In this document: positions 34,678 through 43,119 of the stretch, in pieces
How the letters are laid out: each line of letters opens with the position of its first letter
Numbering within the stretch: position 1 is the stretch's first letter
Assembly: GCF_001456935.1 (NCBI RefSeq)
Contig: NZ_KQ758482.1
Coordinates: 538,249-602,248, forward strand
Length of the DNA stretch: 64,000 nucleotides
DNA from: [Bacillus] enclensis
GTDB taxonomy: Bacteria; Bacillota; Bacilli; Bacillales; Bacillaceae_B
Direction of reading: 5' to 3'
The notes under the pieces: model-generated
The model's input: the letters and a program-made list of their open reading frames with translations, nothing else
Databases searched by the model: none
What the model was told of the DNA's origin: nothing
Translations under genes and position numbers: made by a program

Positions 34678-34714
34678 GGGGGGAAATGACCTCGATAAAT
34701 AAATTCCCCCCTTT
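34678..34714 (+). terminator. terminator of the CGNR gene
   Basis: GGGGGGAA (34678-34685) pairs with TTCCCCCC (34704-34711) followed by TTTG. Confidence 0.65.
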
Positions 34715-34734
34715 GTATTATTCACTGTGTATTC

Positions 34735-34866
34735 AAGTTTTTGATAATATAATACTATTTTTGATAATAAATGGTTTAGTTTTGATAATATATCCAAATT
34801 TTTGATAATAAGCTGGCCGGTTTTGATAATAGACACGGTCCATGACCAGATAATACCCCCTATAAC
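34735..34866 (+). repeat. TTTTTGATAATA array D (five cores)
   Basis: TTGATAATA at 34741, 34761, 34782, 34802 and 34823 (spacing 20, 21, 20, 21), then GATAATACCCCC with its G at 34849, exactly 24 bases after the last core G. The best example of the family. Confidence 0.9.
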
Positions 34867-34929
34867 ACTACCAAACCCGTATAGTTAACAGCCAGAAAAC
34901 CAACTTATGTTAAAAAACACCAAAACCTG

Positions 34930-35325
34930 CTAAATGGCTTCTTCTATCTCTCTAATAACCACCCATTTTCCATTCTCCAAGTTCCAATTTTCAATCGTAA
35001 ATAATCGAGCCAGGACTTTTTCATCTCTTACTATCAATTGTTCATAAAATACGACTGCATTTCCTTCATCTCTCAGCCGGATCAATCGATTTTCAAACTT
35101 CTTTTCTGCACCCAAGAAATGAGTGACCGATTGTTTCATCCCGCTTATGGCTTCTTCTCTTGTAAAATAAAGTGGCTTTTCATTTCCACTCTTAAAAAAT
35201 GCTACATAATAATCAGCTGCCATTCTTTCAATTGAGGTGGTGTCACCTGTACTCATGGCATTGGCCCAATCATTGATGAATTCATTATGCATTTTTGTAA
35301 AATCATCTAAGAGTTTCTCCATCAT
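34930..35325 (-). CDS. NTF2/SnoaL-like protein
   Basis: 131 residues. The helix-helix-sheet order (FTKMHNEFINDWANAMSTGDTTSIERMAADYYVAFF..., VFYEQLIVRDEKVLARLFTIENWNLENGKWVVIREIEE) is that of the SnoaL/DUF4440 fold: small-ligand binding or an isomerase-type fold. GAGGTGGGA precedes ATG 35325. Monocistronic. Function unknown. Confidence 0.65.
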   Translation of the reverse strand: MMEKLLDDFTKMHNEFINDWANAMSTGDTTSIERMAADYYVAFFKSGNEKPLYFTREEAISGMKQSVTHFLGAEKKFENRLIRLRDEGNAVVFYEQLIVRDEKVLARLFTIENWNLENGKWVVIREIEEAI

Positions 35326-35438
35326 TCCCACCTCACTTTCAAATATAAAGATAATATAGAAAAATAGAGTATAAAACCAGAGCGATTTTATACCCTATTA
35401 CTAATCCTATTTCACGGAATCCAGTTACCCGCAATCCA

Positions 35439-36656
35439 TCAAGCCGATTCTTCAAACCTGACATTCAAAGGTGCATTCAACGTCCTCAATTTTGGATTCA
35501 CCAGGAAGTAAATCGAGAACACAAGATACCCTGTTCCAGATATGCCCACCAGGAACATCCCTGAAGTCAGTTCACCAATCAATCCGCCCAGGAAGAAACC
35601 GAGGGGACTCAGCGAGCCCAGCAGCGATGAAATGAAGGCAAACCCGATGCCGACATGGTTTCTTGGCAAATTGACCTGAATCATCGTCTGTATATAGATG
35701 CTTAAGATGCCGATCCCCGCCCATGAGAAGGCGAAGAACAGATACGGCAGGAACCGGGCTTCCCTGACAGCGAAAGCCAGCAGCCAGAATATGCCTGCCC
35801 AGACGGCCACAAGGGGCAATATCCGGTTGAGCGGGATCTTTTCCACCTTGCTTGAAAGGACGGTCCCGGTGAGGGTGCCGACGGATATGGCGGTCAGCCA
35901 GAATCCATATTCTGCGGATGTATCCGAGATGAGCGGGAGCATGGCGAGTCCCATGGTCGCCACCAGATTCATCCCCATCACTCCGACCATGATGCTTAAC
36001 AGCCTGCGCTTCGACTTGACGACCCCGAAACCCTCTATGAAATCTTCTTTGTACTGCCGGAAGAAACCTAATGTAGAGACTTCAGATTCCTTCTCAGATT
36101 TAGGTACCTTCAGATATACAAGGAATATTAGACCGGTCATCACCAGCAGAAAGCTGTTCGTAATATAAACGACACCAAGTCCGACGAATGCAATCAGAAT
36201 GCCTGAAACCGCATCACAAATGATATCAAGAGTCTGATAGGAAAAAGAAAAGATGGCGTTCACCTTAGTCAGTTTTTCCTTTGGTGCAAGCCGCTCGATT
36301 AATGCACTTTCTGTGGGATATGTACTTTCTGATAAGGAAAGTGCCATGAACATCATCAGAAACAGTACTGGCAGCCAAAGGATGTTGGAGTAATAAAGGA
36401 TCGAAATGACGCTTACCAGTGCCCCCTGCCCGAACATCGCTGCGTATAGAATGGTCTTTTTTGAAAAACGATCGATCACCGGTCCGTACAGGAATTGTAT
36501 CGTGACCGGCAGGATCGCCACTGCACTGGTCAATCCAATCAGCAGCGGTGAAGCCGTCAATGATTTCACATACCAAATGGTCGCGATCATATAAAAACTG
36601 TCCGCAAAATTCGTTATGATTCTTCCAATCAATAAAATCGTCAACTGTCTATTCAT
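35439..36656 (-). CDS. MFS exporter under leader-peptide control
   Basis: 405 residues with 12 membrane helices; start ATG 36656 after GGGAGGATCAAAT. LYGPVIDRFSKKTIL is the MFS motif A between helices 2 and 3 (GxxxDRxxRK type), and ESALIERLAPKEKLTKVNAIFSFS resembles the macrolide-exporter (Mef-like) MFS branch. Likely exports a drug or metabolite by proton antiport. A 12-codon leader ORF and an SD-masking hairpin lie upstream, the layout of ribosome-mediated attenuation in antibiotic resistance genes. Substrate unknown. Confidence 0.85.
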   Translation of the reverse strand: MNRQLTILLIGRIITNFADSFYMIATIWYVKSLTASPLLIGLTSAVAILPVTIQFLYGPVIDRFSKKTILYAAMFGQGALVSVISILYYSNILWLPVLFLMMFMALSLSESTYPTESALIERLAPKEKLTKVNAIFSFSYQTLDIICDAVSGILIAFVGLGVVYITNSFLLVMTGLIFLVYLKVPKSEKESEVSTLGFFRQYKEDFIEGFGVVKSKRRLLSIMVGVMGMNLVATMGLAMLPLISDTSAEYGFWLTAISVGTLTGTVLSSKVEKIPLNRILPLVAVWAGIFWLLAFAVREARFLPYLFFAFSWAGIGILSIYIQTMIQVNLPRNHVGIGFAFISSLLGSLSPLGFFLGGLIGELTSGMFLVGISGTGYLVFSIYFLVNPKLRTLNAPLNVRFEESA

Positions 36657-36663
36657 ATTTGAT

Positions 36664-36713
36664 CCTCCCAGCATTTTACTAGACGTTATATGTACTAGTA
36701 AAAATCAAGGAGG
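36664..36713 (-). promoter_or_regulatory. SD-sequestering hairpin of the MFS gene
   Basis: Minus strand: CCTCC (36709-36713) can pair with the MFS SD GGAGG (36664-36668); between them ATTTTTACTAG and CTAGTAAAAT form a 10-bp stem (36673-36705). The hairpin would hide the SD until opened. Confidence 0.65.
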
Positions 36714-36734
36714 CTTCCAAACACAGACAGCACT

Positions 36735-36773
36735 CTAATGATCGAATGGGTTGAGATAAATGATTTTAATCAT
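36735..36773 (-). CDS. leader peptide MIKIIYLNPFDH
   Basis: 12 codons from ATG 36773 with a strong SD (GGAAAGGAG, seven bases away), ending in TAG 36735. It lies between an extended -10 promoter and the SD-masking hairpin of the MFS gene. A ribosome stalled here would open the hairpin, as in erm, cat and mef leaders. Too short for database support. Confidence 0.6.
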   Translation of the reverse strand: MIKIIYLNPFDH

Positions 36774-36803
36774 GGTGTGTCTCCTTTCCTTGCTTTACGG
36801 GTG

Positions 36804-36832
36804 ATTATATCATGACTATTCTGATAATTAAA
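36804..36832 (-). promoter_or_regulatory. promoter of the leader-MFS unit
   Basis: Minus strand extended -10 TGATATAAT (TATAAT at 36804-36809), 17-base spacer, TTTAAT at 36827-36832. About 30 bases before the leader ATG. Confidence 0.6.
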
Positions 36833-36862
36833 CCATAATCTTCCAAAATCATTCAATCCATA

Positions 36863-36893
36863 TAAAAGAGCTCCCTGTCAAAAGACAAGGAGC
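36863..36893 (-). terminator. terminator of the SDR gene
   Basis: Minus strand GCTCCTTGTC / GACAGGGAGC stem with TTTT loop, then TCTTTTATA. Confidence 0.85.
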
Positions 36894-36907
36894 CGTACTC
36901 TACTATT

Positions 36908-37732
36908 TTATTCCGTATCCTTCTTCCACTCATCCTCTTCAATCAACATCTTACCGGGCCATGTATACGCCATGATGCCGCCGTCCGCCTTGATGTCTTC
37001 TCCTGTCACATAGGCGCTGTCATCCGATGCCAGGAACAGTGCGACGGCGGCCATGTCGCGCGGACTGCCGAGGCGGCCCATCGGGGTGATCCATCTGTTG
37101 GCGTCCCTGAATTTCTGCCCCATCTCGTCCTGCTTGCTTCCGACGAGTTTATCAATAAGCGGGGTTTCGATCGTTCCTGGAGACAGGGAGTTGACCCGGA
37201 TCCCGTGGCGTGCGTAATCGATTGCCATCGCTTTTGTGAAGTTGATGATGCCGCCTTTTGCTGCGTTATAACCAGAACGGTCAAGGTCGGCTGCATGACC
37301 GGACATCGAACCGTTGTTAATGATGCTTCCTCCGTTATCAAGCATAAGCGGGATCAGGTATTTACTGACGAGGAACGTGCCACGCAGGTCGACTGCAATG
37401 ATTTTATCAAAGAGCTCGACCGGGTATTCATGGACCTTCCCGCCCTGTTCATCCACACCTGCATTGTTGAACAGCACATCGATCTTTCCGTACGTATCCT
37501 TCAAATACTCGGCAAACTTCTTCACACTCTCCTCGCTCGATACATCAAGGTGATAGGCTTCTGCCGTTCCGTCTTTAGATTTAATATCTTCAGCCGTCTT
37601 CCTCACCTGGAATTCATCCACATCCGCGCAGATGACCACAGCCCCTTCTTCAGCAAAAACATTGGCAGTGGCTTCCCCGATTCCGGTCGCAGCCCCTGTG
37701 ATCACAGTGATTTTTTGATTGAGTCTTCCCAT
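36908..37732 (-). CDS. short-chain dehydrogenase/reductase
   Basis: 274 residues of the classical SDR fold. TGAATGIG (13-20) binds NAD(P); Asp after VVICAD suggests NAD(H); NNAG near 90; catalytic Ser in NGSMSG and YNAAK (Tyr, Lys). LSPGTIETPLI follows. GGAGG lies upstream of the ATG. The tail (~20 residues, PGKMLIEEDEWKKDTE) is longer than in glucose dehydrogenases. Substrate unknown; monocistronic. Confidence 0.9.
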   Translation of the reverse strand: MGRLNQKITVITGAATGIGEATANVFAEEGAVVICADVDEFQVRKTAEDIKSKDGTAEAYHLDVSSEESVKKFAEYLKDTYGKIDVLFNNAGVDEQGGKVHEYPVELFDKIIAVDLRGTFLVSKYLIPLMLDNGGSIINNGSMSGHAADLDRSGYNAAKGGIINFTKAMAIDYARHGIRVNSLSPGTIETPLIDKLVGSKQDEMGQKFRDANRWITPMGRLGSPRDMAAVALFLASDDSAYVTGEDIKADGGIMAYTWPGKMLIEEDEWKKDTE

Positions 37733-37841
37733 TTTAAAAGCCTCCTATATAGTTAAGTCATATAGAGGGTTTATCCTGGTTTGTGAAATACTAAACATAA
37801 AATCGTCGTTCAGACAGCAATTTATAGGAATGGAGCTGATC

Positions 37842-38237
37842 CTATACTGTTTTTCTTTCCACCATGAAAGTAACCACGGCAAACAATAGAAAGGCCAGCA
37901 GGAGCAAGGTCCCCCCTACTATAAAAAACACAGTGATGAGTGTTTCATTCAGTTGAAATGGATTCAGGTTGTACATCCACATTCCCAACGTCAATCCGAG
38001 AGCTCCTGCCATCCCGAAAATGCTGTGAACTGCCACCATCTTCTTATATTTCACCGTATATACCTTGTAGAAAATCCCCCATGCAAAAACGGAAAGCCAG
38101 CCGACCAGCAGTATGTGGGCATGAATCGGTTTGAGGGCGTAGTCCATCGCTCCGGCCATATGCGACCCCAAATACGTACCGATGATGCCAAATACAGCCG
38201 CAAATCGTATCAATCTCAAACTCCAAACTTGTTCCAT
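37842..38237 (-). CDS. four-helix membrane protein, oxidase-subunit-like
   Basis: 131 residues, four helices. HAHILLVGWLSVFAWGIFYKVY and VHSIFGMAGALGLTLGMWM contain paired His as in cytochrome oxidase subunit I relatives and bacilli short membrane proteins of that group, which may bind haem. It follows the histidine kinase gene by 23 bases and may be the last gene of that operon. Function unproven. Confidence 0.65.
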   Translation of the reverse strand: MEQVWSLRLIRFAAVFGIIGTYLGSHMAGAMDYALKPIHAHILLVGWLSVFAWGIFYKVYTVKYKKMVAVHSIFGMAGALGLTLGMWMYNLNPFQLNETLITVFFIVGGTLLLLAFLLFAVVTFMVERKTV

Positions 38238-38260
38238 TTTTTCTCCTCCATTATCCTTCT

Positions 38261-39637
38261 TTATATAGCAGGAAGGGTGATCGTGAAGATCGTTCCCGCC
38301 CCCGCTTTACTTTTTACATTGATCTTTCCTTGGTGCAGGTCAATGATCTGCTTTACTATAGAGAGACCAAGTCCGGTCCCTCCCTTCTTTCTCGCTGTAT
38401 CCACACGGTAAAAGCGATCAAAGATCTGGTCCATTTCGTCTTGTGTCATTCCGATTCCGGTATCCTTAAACGTGATTACAAGTTCTTCCTCTTTCTCCTC
38501 CAAGCCGATCCAGATGCTGTCTCCTTGACCGCTGTACTTTATGGCATTGGTCATGAGGTTATCCCATACATTCGACATCAGTTCGGCATCGTATTTGAGA
38601 ATACATGAACCAAGATTGTACGAGACATCGAGCTCTTTTTCCTCAATGAGCCATTGATACCTGCGGATCGCCTGCTTGATTTGTTCGTCCACCCGAACCT
38701 TTGAAATTTTCATTGGGTAGGCTTCTTGATCCAAAGACGTTATGATCAATAACTGTTTTGTTAAATGGGATAGCCGTTTTGATTCATCATCAATGATCCC
38801 GAGGTACTGATCGCTCTCTTCCTTGGTCACACCCGCCTTAATTAAATCTGCATATCCCTGTATATTCATCAGTGGTGATTGAAAATCATGGGACACATTG
38901 CTGATGAAGGATTTACGTGCTTCATCGTTATGCTGTAATTGCCGCTGCATGATGGTGAAGCTTTGTGCCAGCTGACCGATTTCATCCCTGCGGCTGATGT
39001 TCAACTCATATTTGAAATTCTCACGAGTCAATTCTTTTGTTGCTTCCGTCAACTGGGTAATGGGCTTGATCAAATGCTTCGCAAACCAAATCATGCCGAT
39101 GATACTGAATATAGCAACGGCTAAAATGAACCACGCAAGGATCATGTGAATATCAGAGAATAGCAATTTGTTGTTGGGGCGCATGAACAAGGCATACTGC
39201 TCTCCATTGGAAGTAAAGGGTACACCGACCGTATTGCGTACATCATTAGAAAAGTGTCCCATCATGAAGGCCTGGCTCGAATCCTCACTCATGCCGTGAT
39301 AGATTTTCCTTTCATCCATTACCTTTCGGGCTTCACCTGAAAGCTTTTTCTTTGCAAACTCCTCACCGAAAAATCGTTTGTCCCCATCCTCATTGATCAC
39401 GAGCACTTGATAACCCAGTTTCCCGACTGATTCTAAATATGGAGTGAGGGCAGTCTGGTGGCCGTGCATCCCCTCTATGCTCGCAACGATCTCTTTAGCG
39501 ATCCCGACGTTTTGATGATCGATCTTTTGCTTGGTGGAGTTCAGGTATATCCAATTGGTCAGAAACAAACCTATTATGACACTGATGCTAAGGATCAAGA
39601 GAGTCGCTGCGACAAATTTCCTGTACAGCGTCCTCAT
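38261..39637 (-). CDS. sensor histidine kinase (HAMP, OmpR-type partner)
   Basis: 458 residues. Two membrane helices (10-30 and 163-187) flank a ~130-residue extracellular sensor. HAMP domain ~188-240, dimerisation/phosphoacceptor SNVSHDFQSPL with His250, N box DNLMTNAIKYS, G1 KDTGIGM, G2 GGTGLGLSIVKQI. Its ATG overlaps the response regulator stop by four bases. Signal unknown; target is probably the MMPL transporter upstream. Confidence 0.9.
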   Translation of the reverse strand: MRTLYRKFVAATLLILSISVIIGLFLTNWIYLNSTKQKIDHQNVGIAKEIVASIEGMHGHQTALTPYLESVGKLGYQVLVINEDGDKRFFGEEFAKKKLSGEARKVMDERKIYHGMSEDSSQAFMMGHFSNDVRNTVGVPFTSNGEQYALFMRPNNKLLFSDIHMILAWFILAVAIFSIIGMIWFAKHLIKPITQLTEATKELTRENFKYELNISRRDEIGQLAQSFTIMQRQLQHNDEARKSFISNVSHDFQSPLMNIQGYADLIKAGVTKEESDQYLGIIDDESKRLSHLTKQLLIITSLDQEAYPMKISKVRVDEQIKQAIRRYQWLIEEKELDVSYNLGSCILKYDAELMSNVWDNLMTNAIKYSGQGDSIWIGLEEKEEELVITFKDTGIGMTQDEMDQIFDRFYRVDTARKKGGTGLGLSIVKQIIDLHQGKINVKSKAGAGTIFTITLPAI

Positions 39638-40305
39638 TCGATCACCTTTAGCTTATACCCGATCCCTCTGACCGTTTGGATCTCGACACCCGCCTCATAT
39701 TTCTTTAGACGTTCACGGATCCGGTTAATATGTGTATTTAGGGTTTGTTCGCTTCCTTCATTATCGATTCCCCATATCTGTTCGATCAACAGAGCCCGGG
39801 GCGCAATCCGCTGCGCCCGCGATGCAAGAATACTCAGTAATTCAAATTCTTTCAATGGAAAGAGGATCGTCTCTTGACTGATCATCACTTCGAAGTTTTT
39901 GCGGTCAAGCACCAAATTCCCTGCCCTAATAACCGTTTCCATTGCCCGCTCCACCCTGCGCAAGACAACGGCAACACGGTATAACAGCTCTTTGACCTCA
40001 AAGGGCTTCACAATATAATCTTCCGAACCGGATAAAAAGCCCCGCTCCTTATCATCCAACTGCCCTTTAGCAGTCAAAAGGATGACGGGAATGTCATAAA
40101 CATCCGATAAAATCCCGGTCAGTTCATATCCATCCATTCCGGGCATCATCACATCAACCACCGCTAAATCGACGGCCATCTTTTCAACGATTTCCAGAGC
40201 TTCCTCTGCATCATTCGCCTTCAGTGGTTGATATCCCTTCCGGCTTAAATGAATAGAGACTAGCTTTTGGATATTAACATCATCATCTACAACGAGAATT
40301 TTCAT
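39634..40305 (-). CDS. OmpR/PhoB-family response regulator
   Basis: 223 residues. Receiver with DDD (7-9), Asp51 phosphoacceptor in VVDVMMPGMDGYE, Lys in LLTAKGQLDDKERG; winged-helix DNA-binding domain from ~125 (LFPLKEFELLSILASRAQRIAPRALLIEQIWG, LNTHINRIRERLKKYE). Transcribed between the MMPL transporter and its kinase. Likely activates this operon. Confidence 0.92.
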   Translation of the reverse strand: MKILVVDDDVNIQKLVSIHLSRKGYQPLKANDAEEALEIVEKMAVDLAVVDVMMPGMDGYELTGILSDVYDIPVILLTAKGQLDDKERGFLSGSEDYIVKPFEVKELLYRVAVVLRRVERAMETVIRAGNLVLDRKNFEVMISQETILFPLKEFELLSILASRAQRIAPRALLIEQIWGIDNEGSEQTLNTHINRIRERLKKYEAGVEIQTVRGIGYKLKVIE

Positions 40306-40351
40306 ACTGACCTCCTATAAGCAAATACGCCGGTTAACCTTCGTATTTCTA

Positions 40352-42472
40352 TTATCCCTTAGTATGAGAGGTTTGATGATCCTTTTCAAATGCCAAAATC
40401 ACTGCAGGCAGCAGCACACCGCGAACCAGGAAAGTATCCATCAGGATCCCCACTGCCACCATAAAGCCGAAAACGAATAAATCAGCAATCGGCATCGTGG
40501 TCAAAGCTGCAAATGTGGCAGCCAGAATGATCCCTGCAGATGAGATGACGCCGCCAGTGTTCATCATCGCAATTTCAAGGCCTTTCCTGACACCGTGCGT
40601 TTTTCTTTCTTCCATAAAACGTGATACCAGGATGATGTTATAATCCACACCCAGGGCCACCAGGAAGATAAAGGCATAAACTGGGACGCGTGTACTGATG
40701 GCATCAAAACCGAACAACACATCAACAAGGAAAATCCCCAGTCCCAGCGCGGAGACATAAGAAAGCAAAATGGTTCCCACCATATATAAAGGTAATTTTA
40801 TCGCACGGGTAAGGGCTACCAACAGACCCAGTATGAGTACCGTTTCAAGGATCACAATTGTCACGATATCCCTGTTATTCACGTTACTCTCATCCACAAG
40901 CTTGGCCGTGACGCCTGCATAATAAGCCTCTCCATCAACGGAAAGTTCACTGAGCATTTCAGGAGTTGAGCCCACAAGGTCTTCCATGAAGTCGATGGCA
41001 TCTTTCGAATATGGATTCATAGATAAAGCGACACTGTATTTCACTGCCGTGTTATCCTCCGTTTGCCCTGACTTCCGGACAGATGCGATCTCATCCAGTC
41101 TCTCCCATTCGTTCTTGATTTCATCTGCTTTTTCAGGCGTTATAGCCTCATTGCTTTCAATGAGCAGCGTAGTTGGAGCAAGCTCCCCCTTATCAAACTG
41201 GAATTCTACAATTTCATACCCTGTCCGTGAAGGTAAATCCTCAGGGAATTTCTTCACGGTATCAAACTCAAACTCAATGTTCATCACATTTAGTGCAGTC
41301 ACCACCAGGAAAATCCCCGTCAATCCGCCGCTGATCCAAGGTTTACTGACCACAAACCGGGCAACCGACTTCCAAAACGTGTGTTTCAACTCTTCTTCTC
41401 CGCCATATTTCGGTACCTTTGGCCAAAACGCCTTACGTCCGAATAAAGTGAATAACGCAGGAACAAGCGTAATCGATGCAAGCATAATGAAGAACATCGC
41501 CAGTCCGAAAACCGGAGCAAAGTTCTGATAATCACGGAATTCAGCAAAGAATAAAATCAGCATGGCCGCCATAACGGTTCCCCCTGCAAAAAACACAGGC
41601 TCCCCGGTGGCACGCATGGCATTCTTCATGGCAGTATATTTACTCTCCACCTGATAAAGCCCCTCGCGGTAACGCGAGAACACAAATAAGGAATAATCAA
41701 TGACGGCAGCGAAGAGCAATATACTCATGATCGAAGTCGTCGAATTGTTTATTTCCAAGCCCGCAGCCCCCATCAGGGCCACACACTGATTCACCACCTG
41801 ATAGACGATGATCGTTGCAAGAAGCGGGATGAATGCAAGCAGCGGTGAACGATAAATGACAATCAAAAGCACCAAAACAATCACAATCGTCGCAAGCAGT
41901 AAGACGACATCCGCCTGTTCAAATAGTTTTGTCGCATCCCCGGCGATCCCCGCTGGACCGGTGATGTAAAATTCCATGTCTGCAAAAGAATCCGCAGCCT
42001 TATTGCCGACTTCTGACGCCCTGTCATTGATTTCAGAATAGTCCTTGTTTCCAAGTCCTTTCTTAAGTTCCATTGGAACAATCACTGTTGAACCGTCTTC
42101 AGAAGTAAATCCTTCCAGCGCCTTCGGTGGAAGCTTACTGATATCAACAATGCGATCAATGCCCTTAATACCTTCATCCTCGATCGCTTCTAAAATCTTA
42201 TTTACTTCACCTATCTTCACATCACCTGAATCATTGTGAAATACAAGGATCCCGGGAGTTCCCTGCTCATTCGGGAATGACTCTTCAATTTTATTGTCTG
42301 CGATAATGGACGCAGCGTCGTCAGGCAGTGATTGAAAATTACTCACTTTATAGTCACCAAGCCTCGGCCCAGCACTCAACCCGACCATCAGCACCAGCCA
42401 GGCAATGATCGTAATCCACATCCCCCGCTTCGTCGAAACCCAATCTGTTACGGGATAAAGCCATTTTTTCAT
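40352..42472 (-). CDS. MMPL-family RND-type transporter
   Basis: 706 residues, twelve helices in two repeats with a large outer loop in each (~45-180 and ~390-530). INNSTTSIMSILLFAAVIDYSLFVFSRYREGL and FLVALGVDYNIILVSRFMEE are the paired MMPL proton-path motifs (Asp-Tyr). Exports lipids or hydrophobic drugs in the family (YdfJ, MmpL). First gene of the MMPL-RR-HK operon, so likely induced by envelope stress. Confidence 0.9.
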   Translation of the reverse strand: MKKWLYPVTDWVSTKRGMWITIIAWLVLMVGLSAGPRLGDYKVSNFQSLPDDAASIIADNKIEESFPNEQGTPGILVFHNDSGDVKIGEVNKILEAIEDEGIKGIDRIVDISKLPPKALEGFTSEDGSTVIVPMELKKGLGNKDYSEINDRASEVGNKAADSFADMEFYITGPAGIAGDATKLFEQADVVLLLATIVIVLVLLIVIYRSPLLAFIPLLATIIVYQVVNQCVALMGAAGLEINNSTTSIMSILLFAAVIDYSLFVFSRYREGLYQVESKYTAMKNAMRATGEPVFFAGGTVMAAMLILFFAEFRDYQNFAPVFGLAMFFIMLASITLVPALFTLFGRKAFWPKVPKYGGEEELKHTFWKSVARFVVSKPWISGGLTGIFLVVTALNVMNIEFEFDTVKKFPEDLPSRTGYEIVEFQFDKGELAPTTLLIESNEAITPEKADEIKNEWERLDEIASVRKSGQTEDNTAVKYSVALSMNPYSKDAIDFMEDLVGSTPEMLSELSVDGEAYYAGVTAKLVDESNVNNRDIVTIVILETVLILGLLVALTRAIKLPLYMVGTILLSYVSALGLGIFLVDVLFGFDAISTRVPVYAFIFLVALGVDYNIILVSRFMEERKTHGVRKGLEIAMMNTGGVISSAGIILAATFAALTTMPIADLFVFGFMVAVGILMDTFLVRGVLLPAVILAFEKDHQTSHTKG

Positions 42473-42702
42473 TATGATGTTACCTCCTTCATATATGTCG
42501 ATTCACATTATAAAACTGCAACATAAACTTAATATCAATTTTTGTTTACAGATGGCGTGGCGGCGGGCATACCGGTTCTTTCGATAGCCGGAGACAGGTA
42601 ACCAGGTTCATTCAGTACCGTTGTACACCTGTCCCGGGAGTTATGTGATTATGCCGATCCTCTCTTGTCCGTCCGCAATGTGTGATTTTTTGGATTTTTT
42701 TG

Positions 42703-42830
42703 GTAAGTGGTGGAATTATTCACAAAATTGAAAGAATAATGTCGTTAATTCGAAGATTAATGATGGAAATTAAAAGATTATTGCCTGAATTTCGAAGATT
42801 AATAACCAAAATCGAAAGAATAACCAATTA
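42703..42830 (+). repeat. 21-bp periodic array F (core CGAAGATTAAT) with leader
   Basis: Leader GTAAGTGGTGGAATTATTC (42703-42721), then AAGATTA/AAGAATA at 42732, 42753, 42774, 42795 and 42816, exactly 21 apart. Same family as array G on the other strand. It lies in the gene-free region 42473-43087. Confidence 0.9.
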
Positions 42831-42920
42831 ATTTCCATTTATCAATGCATCAATCCCAATTTAAATCCATCAAAAGTCCTCTTATCAAACCGAAAACCCC
42901 AACTCGAGTGTATTCAAACT

Positions 42921-42983
42921 GAATTTTGCGGCAACGAGTGCCTCGTTAAGAAGATTTTCAAGGTCGGCACCGGTGAAACCAGG
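42921..42983 (-). pseudogene. ftsH fragment
   Basis: Minus strand encodes PGFTGADLENLLNEALVAAK, which is the AAA second-region-of-homology helix of FtsH (PGFTGADLxNLLNEAALVAAR) with one Ala missing. A stop lies just upstream and the match ends after ~21 residues. Remnant only. Confidence 0.7.
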
Positions 42984-43087
42984 GAATTATCTACTCCCCA
43001 ACGGCCATTAAAATCACTCTACAGGTGACTCCAAATATAACCATCTCTCTTATGCTATAGACCAACTTCCCCAAAATCTTTTGACCA

Positions 43088-43116
43088 TAAAAAAAAGCCC
43101 AAACAAATTGGGCTTA
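43088..43116 (-). terminator. terminator of the DUF1002 gene
   Basis: AAGCCCAA / TTGGGCTT stem then eight T on the minus strand. Confidence 0.9.
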
Positions 43117-43119
43117 AGA

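Noticed and set aside
23540-34860. ATAATACCCCCTAT at the ends of arrays C, D and E as CsoR/CstR operators
   Set aside because: It resembles a half of the cst sites, but the second GGGTAT half is missing and no promoter is seen; kept only as an array end motif.
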